The position numbers and the translations under genes are program-made. Under the pieces are notes generated by a model. That model was not told the DNA's origin and ran no database searches. It saw nothing but the letters and a program-made list of their open reading frames with translations. Positions 51,162 to 59,373 of a stretch of DNA of 64,000 nucleotides are shown here, piece by piece. Source of the stretch: Paractinoplanes bogorensis (GTDB taxonomy: Bacteria > Actinomycetota > Actinomycetes > Mycobacteriales > Micromonosporaceae); contig NZ_JAHKKG010000007.1 of assembly GCF_018829635.1 (NCBI RefSeq), positions 496,001 through 560,000 on the forward strand, in the 5' to 3' direction. Every line of letters starts with the position of its first letter. The first letter of the stretch is position 1.

Positions 51162-52997
51162 ATGTTGCGGATGAGCCGGGCCGGACTGGCCGACCGCTGG
51201 ACGCTCTTCGTCGGCGCACTGCTCTCGGTCACTCTCGGGGTGGCGCTCGTGCAGTCCTCGTTGCTGCTGCTCATCTCGGCGGCCACTTCCTCTTTGGAAG
51301 ATGGTGATGCGGCCGTCGCCATGCTGGGCATCATGCTCGGCGGGGCGACCTTCCTGGCCGGGTTCATCATCAGCTCGACGTTCGCCTTCACCGTCGACCA
51401 GCGCCGCCGCGACCTCGCCCTGCTCCGCCTGGTCGGCGGCAGCCGCAGTCAGGTGCGGCGGCTGCTGCTCGGCGAGGCGCTGCTGCTCGGCCTCGGCGGG
51501 GCAGCCCTGGGCGTACCGGCCGGACTGGTCGTGATGGACGTGCAGGAGTGGCTGATGCACCGGTTCGAGTTCGTGCCCGAGGGCTTCACCGGTCAGTGGC
51601 GCATGTGGATTCTCGGCGTTTCCGTCGGTACGGGCCTGCTCCTCGCGATCGCCGGAGTGCTGGTCGCCGCCCACCGCGCCGCCCGCGTGCGGCCGCTCGA
51701 GGCGCTGCGCGAGACCGGCCCGGCGGCCCGGGTGATGACGGCCGGACGCTGGATCGCCGGTCTGCTGTTCTTCGGCGGTGCCCTGGCGCTGATGATCGTG
51801 GCCCCGCACGGCGGTCCGGCCGGCGGTCAGGCGATGGCGATGAACGTGGCCATGCCGGCCGCGGTGGCCGTCGTGGCGTTCGCGCCGCTGCTGGTGCCGC
51901 TGCTGGCCCGGCTGATGCCGTTCGGCGGCGGGGTGCTGGGATCGCTGGCCCGGGCCAACGTCCGCGACGCGCGCCGCCGGTCGGCCTCGGTCGCGGCCCC
52001 GCTGATCGTGCTGGTCGCGCTGGTGGTCGGCAACACCGGCGCCGGCACGACGTTCACCACCAGCGGCATCGCCGAGGTCGCCCGGTCGACCCGGGCCGAC
52101 CTGGTCGTGCAGGGCCGGGTCCCGGCCGGCTTCACGGACGGAACCGTGTCGACCGAGCTGTCGCTACCGGGCGAGATCACCACCGGACAGGGGGAGGACC
52201 AGGAGACCGAGGCGATCTCGGTGCTGGTGGTCGACCCGGCGGCGTACTCGGCCGTGCACACGACCCCGGTGGCCGTCCGCGGCAAGGCCGTCGTGGCCGG
52301 TCCCGGCGGTGATGTGCCGACGAGCGGAACCGTCCACGTGCGGCTGCCGCAGGGCGACCTCGGCGAGCTGCCGGTGGTGGGCGCGGTCCCGGCCACCATG
52401 AGCGGCGGTGCCAACCTGCTGCTGCCGCCCGGACTGGTCCCCGAAGCCCAGCTGGCTTCGGCGTCGGCCGTGTCCTATGTGGCGCTGAAGCCCGGCGCCG
52501 ACCCGGCCGCCGTCCGCACGGCGCTGGCCCGCTTCGGACCGGTGACCAGTGTCGGCGATTGGCTGAAGTCCGACGCGGCCGCCCGGAACGACATCAACCA
52601 GAAGGTCCTGCTGATGGTGCTCGGGCTCGGCGCGCTCTACGCGCTGATCGGGGTGGTCAATGCGATCGTGATCGGGGCCGCCACCCGCCGCCGCGAGTTC
52701 GCCGAGGCCCGCGTCACCGGTCTGACCCGGGGCCAGGTCGTCCGGGCGGCGCTGCTCGAGGCATACGCGGTGACCGGCGCCGGACTGCTGCTCGGGGCCC
52801 TGGCCGCAGCCTCCGCGCTGATCGCCGCCGTCGCCACGACCTCGGCCGTGACCGGCACCGCGACGCTCGACCTGCCCTGGACCCTGATCGGGGTGACGGC
52901 CCTGGTGGCCCTGACCGTCACCGGCCTGACCAGCCTGATCACCTCATGGTCGGCCACCCGCCGGGCCCCGGTGACCCTGCTGGCCGCCCGCGAATAG
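51162..52997 (+). CDS. FtsX-like ABC transporter permease
   Basis: 611 residues. It has about ten TM segments in two FtsX-type blocks (about 15-170 and 470-600) with a large extracytoplasmic loop. FTVDQRRRDLALLRLVGGSRSQ and the second copy ATRRREFAEARVTGLTRGQ are the paired cytoplasmic coupling segments. The gene converges with the next one at a gap of 4 bp. Confidence 0.92.
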   Translation: MLRMSRAGLADRWTLFVGALLSVTLGVALVQSSLLLLISAATSSLEDGDAAVAMLGIMLGGATFLAGFIISSTFAFTVDQRRRDLALLRLVGGSRSQVRRLLLGEALLLGLGGAALGVPAGLVVMDVQEWLMHRFEFVPEGFTGQWRMWILGVSVGTGLLLAIAGVLVAAHRAARVRPLEALRETGPAARVMTAGRWIAGLLFFGGALALMIVAPHGGPAGGQAMAMNVAMPAAVAVVAFAPLLVPLLARLMPFGGGVLGSLARANVRDARRRSASVAAPLIVLVALVVGNTGAGTTFTTSGIAEVARSTRADLVVQGRVPAGFTDGTVSTELSLPGEITTGQGEDQETEAISVLVVDPAAYSAVHTTPVAVRGKAVVAGPGGDVPTSGTVHVRLPQGDLGELPVVGAVPATMSGGANLLLPPGLVPEAQLASASAVSYVALKPGADPAAVRTALARFGPVTSVGDWLKSDAAARNDINQKVLLMVLGLGALYALIGVVNAIVIGAATRRREFAEARVTGLTRGQVVRAALLEAYAVTGAGLLLGALAAASALIAAVATTSAVTGTATLDLPWTLIGVTALVALTVTGLTSLITSWSATRRAPVTLLAARE

Positions 52998-53001
52998 CCG
53001 C

Positions 53002-54072
53002 TTACCGAAGGCGGACGACGTCGGCGATCACGGCGTCGTCCGCGGTCAGGCGTACGGCGGCCGGGCTGTCGTAGACCACGAGCAGCCGGCCGTCGCCGTA
53101 GTTGCTCAGACCCTCGGCGTGGTCGTCGCCCTCGCCGAAGGTCAGCTCCAGGTCGCGGGTGATCAGGTCGCCGCGCACGATTGTCGGCTGCTCGGTGCGG
53201 CAGGCGTCGTGCCAGCGGTAGACCCGCACCGGCCCGTCCAGGTCCATCGTCGGGCCGGCCAGGATCAGCAGGTCGTCGCCGTCGGGGCACAGATCGCGCA
53301 CGCCGAGCCCGTCGAGCCGCAGCACGTGCTTGCGATAGGTGAACCCGTCGTCGAACTCGTGCAACCGGAGACGATCGGGTTCGTCCGGATCCACGTACGG
53401 GCGCAGCTCCAACACGAACGCCCACCCCCGCAGCACCGGCCCGCGCAGGCCCAGATAGACCCGGTCGCCGCTGACCGCGATGCCCTCGATGTCGAGCCCG
53501 TTGTCCTTGCCCGGGATCTCCAGGAACGGCGCCAGGTGATCGTCCTTGCGGAGCAGTCGTCGCAGGTCATCCTTGCCGCCCAGAGCCGCCGCGCAGTGCT
53601 TCACACCATCAACTTCGGTTTCCCGTACGGGCGTGGGCAACCCGTCCACCTCGGCGATCGGGAGCCGGACAAGGATCTGACGGTTCTCCTGCCCCTCGAT
53701 CCGGGCCAGCCGGCGCAGCGCCTTCTCCCCGTCGTGGTGCGGCTTGATCTGCTTGCGGCGCAGGCTGTGCGAGCCGATCGCCCACAGGAACGGGCCGGTG
53801 CGGGCCAGCCCCTCGACGTCGGCCTCCTCCTCGATGTCGGTGCCGGGCAGGCTGATGAAGTCGCCGAGCCGGTAGGTGGTCTCGTCGCCGAACTCGGCCG
53901 GCCGCGCCGGGTCGTCGGCGACCAGGCGTTCGATCGTGGCGGTCTCGTCACCCGCGATCCACAGGACGGGTCCGTCGAGGCGTACGGCGGAAAGGTTGGT
54001 GTGGGTCGCCATGGCGCGCGACTTGTCGCCGAAGCGCAGTCGCACCGTGTGATCGAGCGTCATAGCCGTCAT
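53002..54072 (-). CDS. DUF3616-like protein
   Basis: 356 residues, no signal peptide. Repeated beta-strand units (AVRLDGPVLWIAGDET, GIAVSGDRVYLGLRGP, DLCPDGDDLLILAGP, GDGRLLVVYDSP) suggest a beta-propeller. It matches what I recall of DUF3616. Function unknown. ATG 54072 and 54063 are both possible starts. Confidence 0.78.
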   Translation of the reverse strand: MTAMTLDHTVRLRFGDKSRAMATHTNLSAVRLDGPVLWIAGDETATIERLVADDPARPAEFGDETTYRLGDFISLPGTDIEEEADVEGLARTGPFLWAIGSHSLRRKQIKPHHDGEKALRRLARIEGQENRQILVRLPIAEVDGLPTPVRETEVDGVKHCAAALGGKDDLRRLLRKDDHLAPFLEIPGKDNGLDIEGIAVSGDRVYLGLRGPVLRGWAFVLELRPYVDPDEPDRLRLHEFDDGFTYRKHVLRLDGLGVRDLCPDGDDLLILAGPTMDLDGPVRVYRWHDACRTEQPTIVRGDLITRDLELTFGEGDDHAEGLSNYGDGRLLVVYDSPAAVRLTADDAVIADVVRLR

Positions 54073-54099
54073 CGTGGCACCGGACGGCCACTCCCGGTG

Positions 54100-55464
54100 T
54101 CAGCTGGACGGTTTGGGTGCGGCGGCCGGACCGCGGTGGCCGTCGGAGTCGATCGCCCGTACGCCGAAATAGACGTTGTCCTTCGACAGGTCGATCGTCA
54201 CCGTCGTCACTTTTCCGACCGCACGCGAATGCTCCCAGTCCGGGGCGGTGGTCTCCCGCCAGACGACCTCGTAGCCGGCCAGGTCGGGTTCGGTGCCCGG
54301 CTCCCAGCGCAGCGTGGTCTCGTTGGTGAGCTGGGTGGTGTCGATGACGACCCCCTTGGGCGTGCCCGGCGCCTGCGACAGCGCCCAGATCGCCGACGCG
54401 TTGACCCGGGCCACCCGGGCGATGTAGCCGAAGTCGCAGAACTCGGGCAGGTCGCCGTACTGGACACCGCCCTCGACCCGGACGTCCTGGTGCTCGTGGG
54501 CGAAGTTCTCGCGCGGCTCGGTGAAGCGGGCGGCCGGATAGCCGCGCAGCAGGAACGAGATGTGGTCGCTGCCGCGCAGATAGCGGTCGCGGCGCCAGAC
54601 GACCCGTACGTCCATGCCGTCAGGTTCGGCGTCCTTGACGAAGCGGCCCAGTTGCCGCGACGGCCCGTCGTTCTCGCCGCCGACGCTCTTCCGAGTATTG
54701 GCCTCGGCCGCGGTCTCCGAGGTGGGCACACCCTCGACGAAGAGCCGGACCGTCCGCGGGTCGTTGCGGGTGCCGTCGTGGGCGTCCCCGGTGCCGACGA
54801 TGTCGTTGCTGAACATGCCCTGGATGTCGACGCCGCGATCCTTGTACACCTGGGCCATGTGGTCGGAGCCGTAGAGCCCCTGCTCCTCGCCGGCCACCGC
54901 GGCCAGCACGATGGTGGCCTCGGGCCGGCGGGTGGCCAGCACCCGGGCCAGCTCCATGACGACGGCGACGCCCGAGGCATCGTCGTCGGCGCCCGGGGCG
55001 TCCTTGACCGCGTCCATCACGTCGGTCACCCGCGAGTCGTAGTGGCCGGTGACGACATAGGTGCGTTCCGGCGTGACACTCCCGGCGAGCGTGGCGATCA
55101 CGTTGGTGATGACGGTCGGCACCGGAATCCGCGACGAGACCGGCTGCACGAACGACTGCAGCTCGACGGTCATCCGCCCGCCCGAGGCGGCGGCATACTT
55201 CCGCATCTCGGCGAAGATCCAGTCGCGGGCGGCCCCGATGCCCCGAACCGGATCGTCCTGACTGGACAGCGTGTGCCGGGTGCCGAACGAGACCAGCTTC
55301 CGCACGATCCCCTCGATCCGGTCCGCGTCGATCTCCCGCAGGATCTTGCGCAGCTCGGGGTCGGGGCGGCTCTTGGCTGCCTTTGCCGTCTCACCTGCTA
55401 CCAGTGGCGCGGCCGCAGCCGCCGCAGACGCCGTCAGAAACACCCGCCGACTCGTGTTGGCCAT
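54100..55464 (-). CDS. Secreted M28-family metallopeptidase
   Basis: 454 residues from ATG 55464. A twin-arginine signal (NTSRRVFLTASAAA) suggests Tat export. Zinc-site motifs TGHYDSR (about 138-144), GADDDASG (about 157-164) and GEEQGLYGSDH (about 192-202) are intact. The last about 90 residues look like a fibronectin type III domain. Probably an aminopeptidase. Confidence 0.9.
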   Translation of the reverse strand: MANTSRRVFLTASAAAAAAPLVAGETAKAAKSRPDPELRKILREIDADRIEGIVRKLVSFGTRHTLSSQDDPVRGIGAARDWIFAEMRKYAAASGGRMTVELQSFVQPVSSRIPVPTVITNVIATLAGSVTPERTYVVTGHYDSRVTDVMDAVKDAPGADDDASGVAVVMELARVLATRRPEATIVLAAVAGEEQGLYGSDHMAQVYKDRGVDIQGMFSNDIVGTGDAHDGTRNDPRTVRLFVEGVPTSETAAEANTRKSVGGENDGPSRQLGRFVKDAEPDGMDVRVVWRRDRYLRGSDHISFLLRGYPAARFTEPRENFAHEHQDVRVEGGVQYGDLPEFCDFGYIARVARVNASAIWALSQAPGTPKGVVIDTTQLTNETTLRWEPGTEPDLAGYEVVWRETTAPDWEHSRAVGKVTTVTIDLSKDNVYFGVRAIDSDGHRGPAAAPKPSS

Positions 55465-55489
55465 GCCGTCCACTCTGGCCCGCGAGCGT

Positions 55490-55978
55490 TCACATGTCCA
55501 TGCTCATCGATGCCTGAACGACTTCGGGCGTCGACCGCGGGTGCGCGGCCGTCACCGCGTGAAGCGCCCGCCACACGACTTTCACCAGGTCCGCGAATCG
55601 GGTCCGGATCGGGTCCGGTGCTTCGTCCGGGAACCAGAGAAAGGCGAGCCGGCCGGCACAGATGAAAGCGTCGGGCGTCTCCGGGTCTACCCGCGGACCT
55701 GTCCATGAGCCGCCGACCACTTCGGTCGGCAGATATTGCACCTGTGGGCCGGTCGGGACCTTCTCTTCCGTCAGCCGAAGGAACGCCTGTGCCTCGCCGG
55801 TGAGCGCGTCGCCGAGTGACTCGTGGATGGTCACGGACCGGTCCGATCTGCGGGAATCGGTCGACCAGCAGGCGAGACCGTCGATGTTCGGCGCCAACAT
55901 CTCGTCGAACGCCCGCACATCGGCGGCCAGCATGAAGGTGGAGGTCTGCCGCGACTGTCGACCGCGCTCGTAGGGCAT
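55490..55978 (-). CDS. Hypothetical protein
   Basis: 162 residues, no signal peptide or TM segment. It lies just upstream of the M28 peptidase gene on the same strand. I see no recognisable motif. Composition is normal for the window. Confidence 0.6.
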   Translation of the reverse strand: MPYERGRQSRQTSTFMLAADVRAFDEMLAPNIDGLACWSTDSRRSDRSVTIHESLGDALTGEAQAFLRLTEEKVPTGPQVQYLPTEVVGGSWTGPRVDPETPDAFICAGRLAFLWFPDEAPDPIRTRFADLVKVVWRALHAVTAAHPRSTPEVVQASMSMDM

Positions 55979-56126
55979 GGGTTCAGTCTGTCAACGGCGC
56001 GAGCTGATGTGGGTGATCGGCGGAAAGCCGGCGGCCGACCGAGCGGCGTGGGGCAACGCTGACGCCAAGGGCCGTGAGGCCGCTGGTGCGGTTGTGGGGT
56101 CACACGACTCGTACGGGAAATGCAGA

Positions 56127-56915
56127 ATGAGCCGTATGCGCCGCAACCTGACCGCTGTTCTGCTGGTTTTCGGGCTGGTCGCGGGATGCGCGTCGCCCGG
56201 CATGCGGCCGGTGGGGGACGGCGCGGCCCGCACCACACCGCCCCCGCCGCCGACGCCGACCGTGGCCAAGGCGCCCGTGCAGCTGGATGTGACCGCGGTG
56301 CATCGGACGAAAGACCCCAAGACCGTGCTGCTGACGGTTTCGCGGCTGGCCGGGGCGGAGGGGTGTTCGAGCAATCCGCAGATCGGCTATCACACGGCCG
56401 AGAACAACATGATCTATGCGAATGTGGTGCAGGACTCTCCGCGGTCGGACGAGGTCGGAGTCTGTGTCGGGCACACGCCGGGTGAGGTGCGGCTGACGTG
56501 GGCCGATCCGATCGGTGACCGGGTTCTGGTGCTCAACCAGGAGGCGTGGCGGCCGCTCGGTGACTATGCGTACGAGAAGTGCTCGAAGACCTTGGGGTGT
56601 GATCCGCCGCCGTCGGATCACTGTGATCCGTTCTGGGTGCAGGTCACCGTGCAGGCGATGGATGTGTCGCGGCATTCCACGGGGCATCAGGAGGCCTGTG
56701 CGGAGCCGTGGATGGTGATGACCGTGCCGGACGATCCGGCGGTCTGCGGGGCTGAGCCGCGCGACGGGTGTGACGCGACCACGAACACGTGGCGTTACTT
56801 TCTCAAGTGGAACAACGCGGGGTGGCAGACGCTCGCGCGCGGGGCCGGTGCCGGCTGCGCGGGGGCACCGAAGGAGTTTCCGCGCAAGCTGTGCGTCGGA
56901 CTAGCGAAGCCGTAG
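56127..56915 (+). CDS. Cysteine-rich lipoprotein
   Basis: 262 residues from ATG 56127 (ATG 56136 possible). Lipobox LVAGC (cysteine about 19), Pro/Thr linker, then a domain with many cysteines and tryptophans (SSNPQIGYHTAENN, GCDPPPSDHCDPFW, NTWRYFLKWNN). Exported and probably disulfide-bonded; not recognised. Seven nt before its start region is a copy of the 18-nt sequence also at 1563. Confidence 0.72.
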   Translation: MSRMRRNLTAVLLVFGLVAGCASPGMRPVGDGAARTTPPPPPTPTVAKAPVQLDVTAVHRTKDPKTVLLTVSRLAGAEGCSSNPQIGYHTAENNMIYANVVQDSPRSDEVGVCVGHTPGEVRLTWADPIGDRVLVLNQEAWRPLGDYAYEKCSKTLGCDPPPSDHCDPFWVQVTVQAMDVSRHSTGHQEACAEPWMVMTVPDDPAVCGAEPRDGCDATTNTWRYFLKWNNAGWQTLARGAGAGCAGAPKEFPRKLCVGLAKP

Positions 56916-57347
56916 CTGCCAGTTGCGGAAGACGAAACGGTGCACCGACTTCAGGCCCACCCACAGGGCCGGCGCGAACCAGCGGCTCGCCGAGACCGTG
57001 GTGGTGCGGGTGATCCGCGTGCCGGTGCCGTCGGGGGTCAGCTCGAAGACGTCGCCCAGGCCGTCGACGATCTGGCCGAAGCAGAGGTCGGTCTCTTCCA
57101 TGTGGAAGGCGAGGCGGGCCGGTGGCTCCCAGACGGTGATGCGCTGACGGACCGTGCCCTGCTCGGAGACGCACTGCCGCGCGGCGCCGACCTCGCCGTG
57201 ACCCTCCGGAAGCCGGCACTCGGTGGGGCGGGGCGTGCCCAGGCAGAAGACGGGGCAGCGCGGCGTCAGCTCGACGCGCGAGTCGCACAGGGCCGGCCAC
57301 AGCTGTTCGGGGGTGTGCGGCATGGTCCAGCGCGTACGCACGATCAT
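56901..57347 (-). CDS. SRPBCC/polyketide-cyclase-like protein
   Basis: 148 residues from ATG 57347. MPHTPEQLWPALCDS and the LAFHMEETDLCF and RTTTVSASRWFAP segments fit a START/SRPBCC fold. Its ATG overlaps the stop of the phosphofructokinase gene (ATGA), so they are coupled. The 3' end overlaps the convergent lipoprotein gene by 15 bp. Ligand unknown. Confidence 0.72.
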   Translation of the reverse strand: MIVRTRWTMPHTPEQLWPALCDSRVELTPRCPVFCLGTPRPTECRLPEGHGEVGAARQCVSEQGTVRQRITVWEPPARLAFHMEETDLCFGQIVDGLGDVFELTPDGTGTRITRTTTVSASRWFAPALWVGLKSVHRFVFRNWQLRLR

Positions 57348-58657
57348 GAGGTGACTGTAGACGGCTCGAACGTTGTGGGCTGACCCGTCGCCTCGAGCAC
57401 CGACATCCACAGGTCGCCGGACGGATCGACCTGGTTGCGGGTGGAGACGGCGACCGGGATCGGGACGTGCACGAAACGGCTGCGCCAGGTGCCGACGACC
57501 ATCTCGGTGCGGCCGGCCATCGCGGCGTGCACGGCCGCCTGCGCGAGCCGGAGGCAGTAGACGCTGTCGTACGGGTTGGCGGGCACGCTGCGGATGACGT
57601 AGCTCGGGTCGATGTACTTGAGGTTGACCTCCTCGGCCGCCGCCGCGAAGTCGTCGAGGATGCGCCGGCGCAGGTAGACGCCGAAGTCTCCGAGGCGTGT
57701 GTTGCCCGAGGCGTCGGTGCCGTTCGGGGACAGGTAGCTCTGGCCGGCGCCCTCGGCGACCACGACCAGGGCGTGCCCGCGGTCGCGGACCCGGCGGCGC
57801 AGGTGCGGCAGGAAGTCGTCGACGTCGACCGGCACCTCGGGGATCAGCACGTAGTCGGCGTCGTTGGTGGCCAGCGCCGCATAGCAGGCGATGAACCCGC
57901 TGTGCCGGCCCATCAGCTGCACCAGCCCGATGCCGCCGGGTTGCGCCTTGGCCTCGGTGTGCGCGGCCCGGATCGACTCGGTCGCCTTCCCGAACGCGGT
58001 CTGGAAGCCGAAACTGTGGCCGATGAACGGGATGTCGTTGTCGATCGTCTTGGGCACGCCGACGACCGCGATGCGCCGGTCGCGTTCGGCGATCTCGCGG
58101 GCGATCCGCTGGGCGCCGCGCATCGAACCGTCGCCGCCGATCACGAACAGGATGTTGACGCCGAGCTGGTCGAGGCAGTCGACGATCTCGGCCGGGTCCT
58201 GGTTGCCGCGCGAGGTGCCGAGGATCGTGCCGCCCTGCTCGTTGATGTATTCGACGCCGTCCGGGGTCAGCTCGACCACGTCGTGCCCGTGCCGCGCGAC
58301 CAGCCCCTGATAGCCATGCCGGAAACCGAGAATTTTCCGTACGCCGTAATGGCTGGTCAATTCGAGCACGAGCCCGCGGATCACGTCGTTGAGACCGGGG
58401 CAGAGCCCGCCGCAGGTGACGATCCCGACCCGCGTCTTGGCCGGGTCGAAATAGATCTGCCGGCGCGGCCCGCCCGGCTCGAACGAGGGCGGCTCACCGT
58501 CCCGTGCGGCCAGCATGGCCAGGGTGTCGTCGAACAGCACCCGGTCGTTCTCGTCGACGTAGTGCTCGGTCGTGCCGCGCCGGGTCACCAGGGCGCCCAG
58601 CGGCGACTCGGTCCGGCAGGCCCCGAGGGACCGCACCCGCAGATCGGCCGCTTCCAT
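57344..58657 (-). CDS. ATP-dependent 6-phosphofructokinase
   Basis: 437 residues, the long form with an N-terminal extension of about 75 residues. GGLCPGLNDVIRGL (about 84-97), GTSRG, IGGDGSM (about 170-176), PKTIDNDIPF (about 205-214) and MGRHSGF (about 255-261) are conserved. The GGDGS glycine predicts ATP rather than PPi as donor. It may be pfkA-like, but the long form is not the main glycolytic enzyme in every actinobacterium. Confidence 0.92.
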   Translation of the reverse strand: MEAADLRVRSLGACRTESPLGALVTRRGTTEHYVDENDRVLFDDTLAMLAARDGEPPSFEPGGPRRQIYFDPAKTRVGIVTCGGLCPGLNDVIRGLVLELTSHYGVRKILGFRHGYQGLVARHGHDVVELTPDGVEYINEQGGTILGTSRGNQDPAEIVDCLDQLGVNILFVIGGDGSMRGAQRIAREIAERDRRIAVVGVPKTIDNDIPFIGHSFGFQTAFGKATESIRAAHTEAKAQPGGIGLVQLMGRHSGFIACYAALATNDADYVLIPEVPVDVDDFLPHLRRRVRDRGHALVVVAEGAGQSYLSPNGTDASGNTRLGDFGVYLRRRILDDFAAAAEEVNLKYIDPSYVIRSVPANPYDSVYCLRLAQAAVHAAMAGRTEMVVGTWRSRFVHVPIPVAVSTRNQVDPSGDLWMSVLEATGQPTTFEPSTVTS

Positions 58658-58680
58658 GCCGCGAGGCTAGGCCGCCCTCG

Positions 58681-59373
58681 TTACGACAGTGCTTCCTGCA
58701 CGGTGGTTTCCTGGCGGCCCAGGAAGATCGGGTCGCGGTGGGTGATGACGTCGGCCACCGCCTTGAGGTTGGCGCCGCGCTCGCGGATCACCGAGTTGCG
58801 CCACGGCTCCTTGTAGATCTTGACGGAGTCGTCGCCGACGCCGGTGGCGTCGATGCCCTCGGTGCGGCACAGCGCCACCGCGCGGTCGAGATGATACGTC
58901 TGGGTCACCACGATGGCCTCGCGCACGCCGAAGATGCGCTTGGCCCGCACACACGAGTCGTACGTGTCGAAGCCCGCGTAGTCGAGCGCGATCCGCGACG
59001 CCGGCACGCCCCGGGCCACCAGGTAGACCTCGGACGAGCCGGGCTCGTCGTACTCCCAGCGGCTGTGGTCGCCCGAGATCAGGATGGCCCGGACCTTGCC
59101 CGCCTCGAGCAGGCGCTGGGCGATGTCGAGCCGGGCGGCCAGGAACGGCGAAGGGCTCCCGTCGTCGTAGACCTGGGCGCCGAGCACCAGGGCGACCGGC
59201 GCCGCGGGCACGTCGGCCTCGCTGTAGGTGTGGCCGTGGGCCGTGCCCCGGGTCCACAGTTCGCCGCTTGCCGAGGCGAGGACGCCGAGGCCCATGATCA
59301 GGGCCCCGGCGACCAGCATCCGCTTCCTGGTGATCCGCACCCGGCTGACGATGCCAGCCGGTGTCAACCTCAC
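58681..59373 (-). CDS. SanA/YdcF-like DUF218 membrane protein
   Basis: 230 residues. One N-terminal TM (about 20-38) precedes a DUF218 domain with VLGAQVYDDGSPSPFLAARL, ILISGDHSRWEYDE and TQTYHLDRAVALCR. SanA homologues affect envelope permeability. Its start overlaps the GH3 gene stop by 4 nt. Confidence 0.87.
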   Translation of the reverse strand: MRLTPAGIVSRVRITRKRMLVAGALIMGLGVLASASGELWTRGTAHGHTYSEADVPAAPVALVLGAQVYDDGSPSPFLAARLDIAQRLLEAGKVRAILISGDHSRWEYDEPGSSEVYLVARGVPASRIALDYAGFDTYDSCVRAKRIFGVREAIVVTQTYHLDRAVALCRTEGIDATGVGDDSVKIYKEPWRNSVIRERGANLKAVADVITHRDPIFLGRQETTVQEALS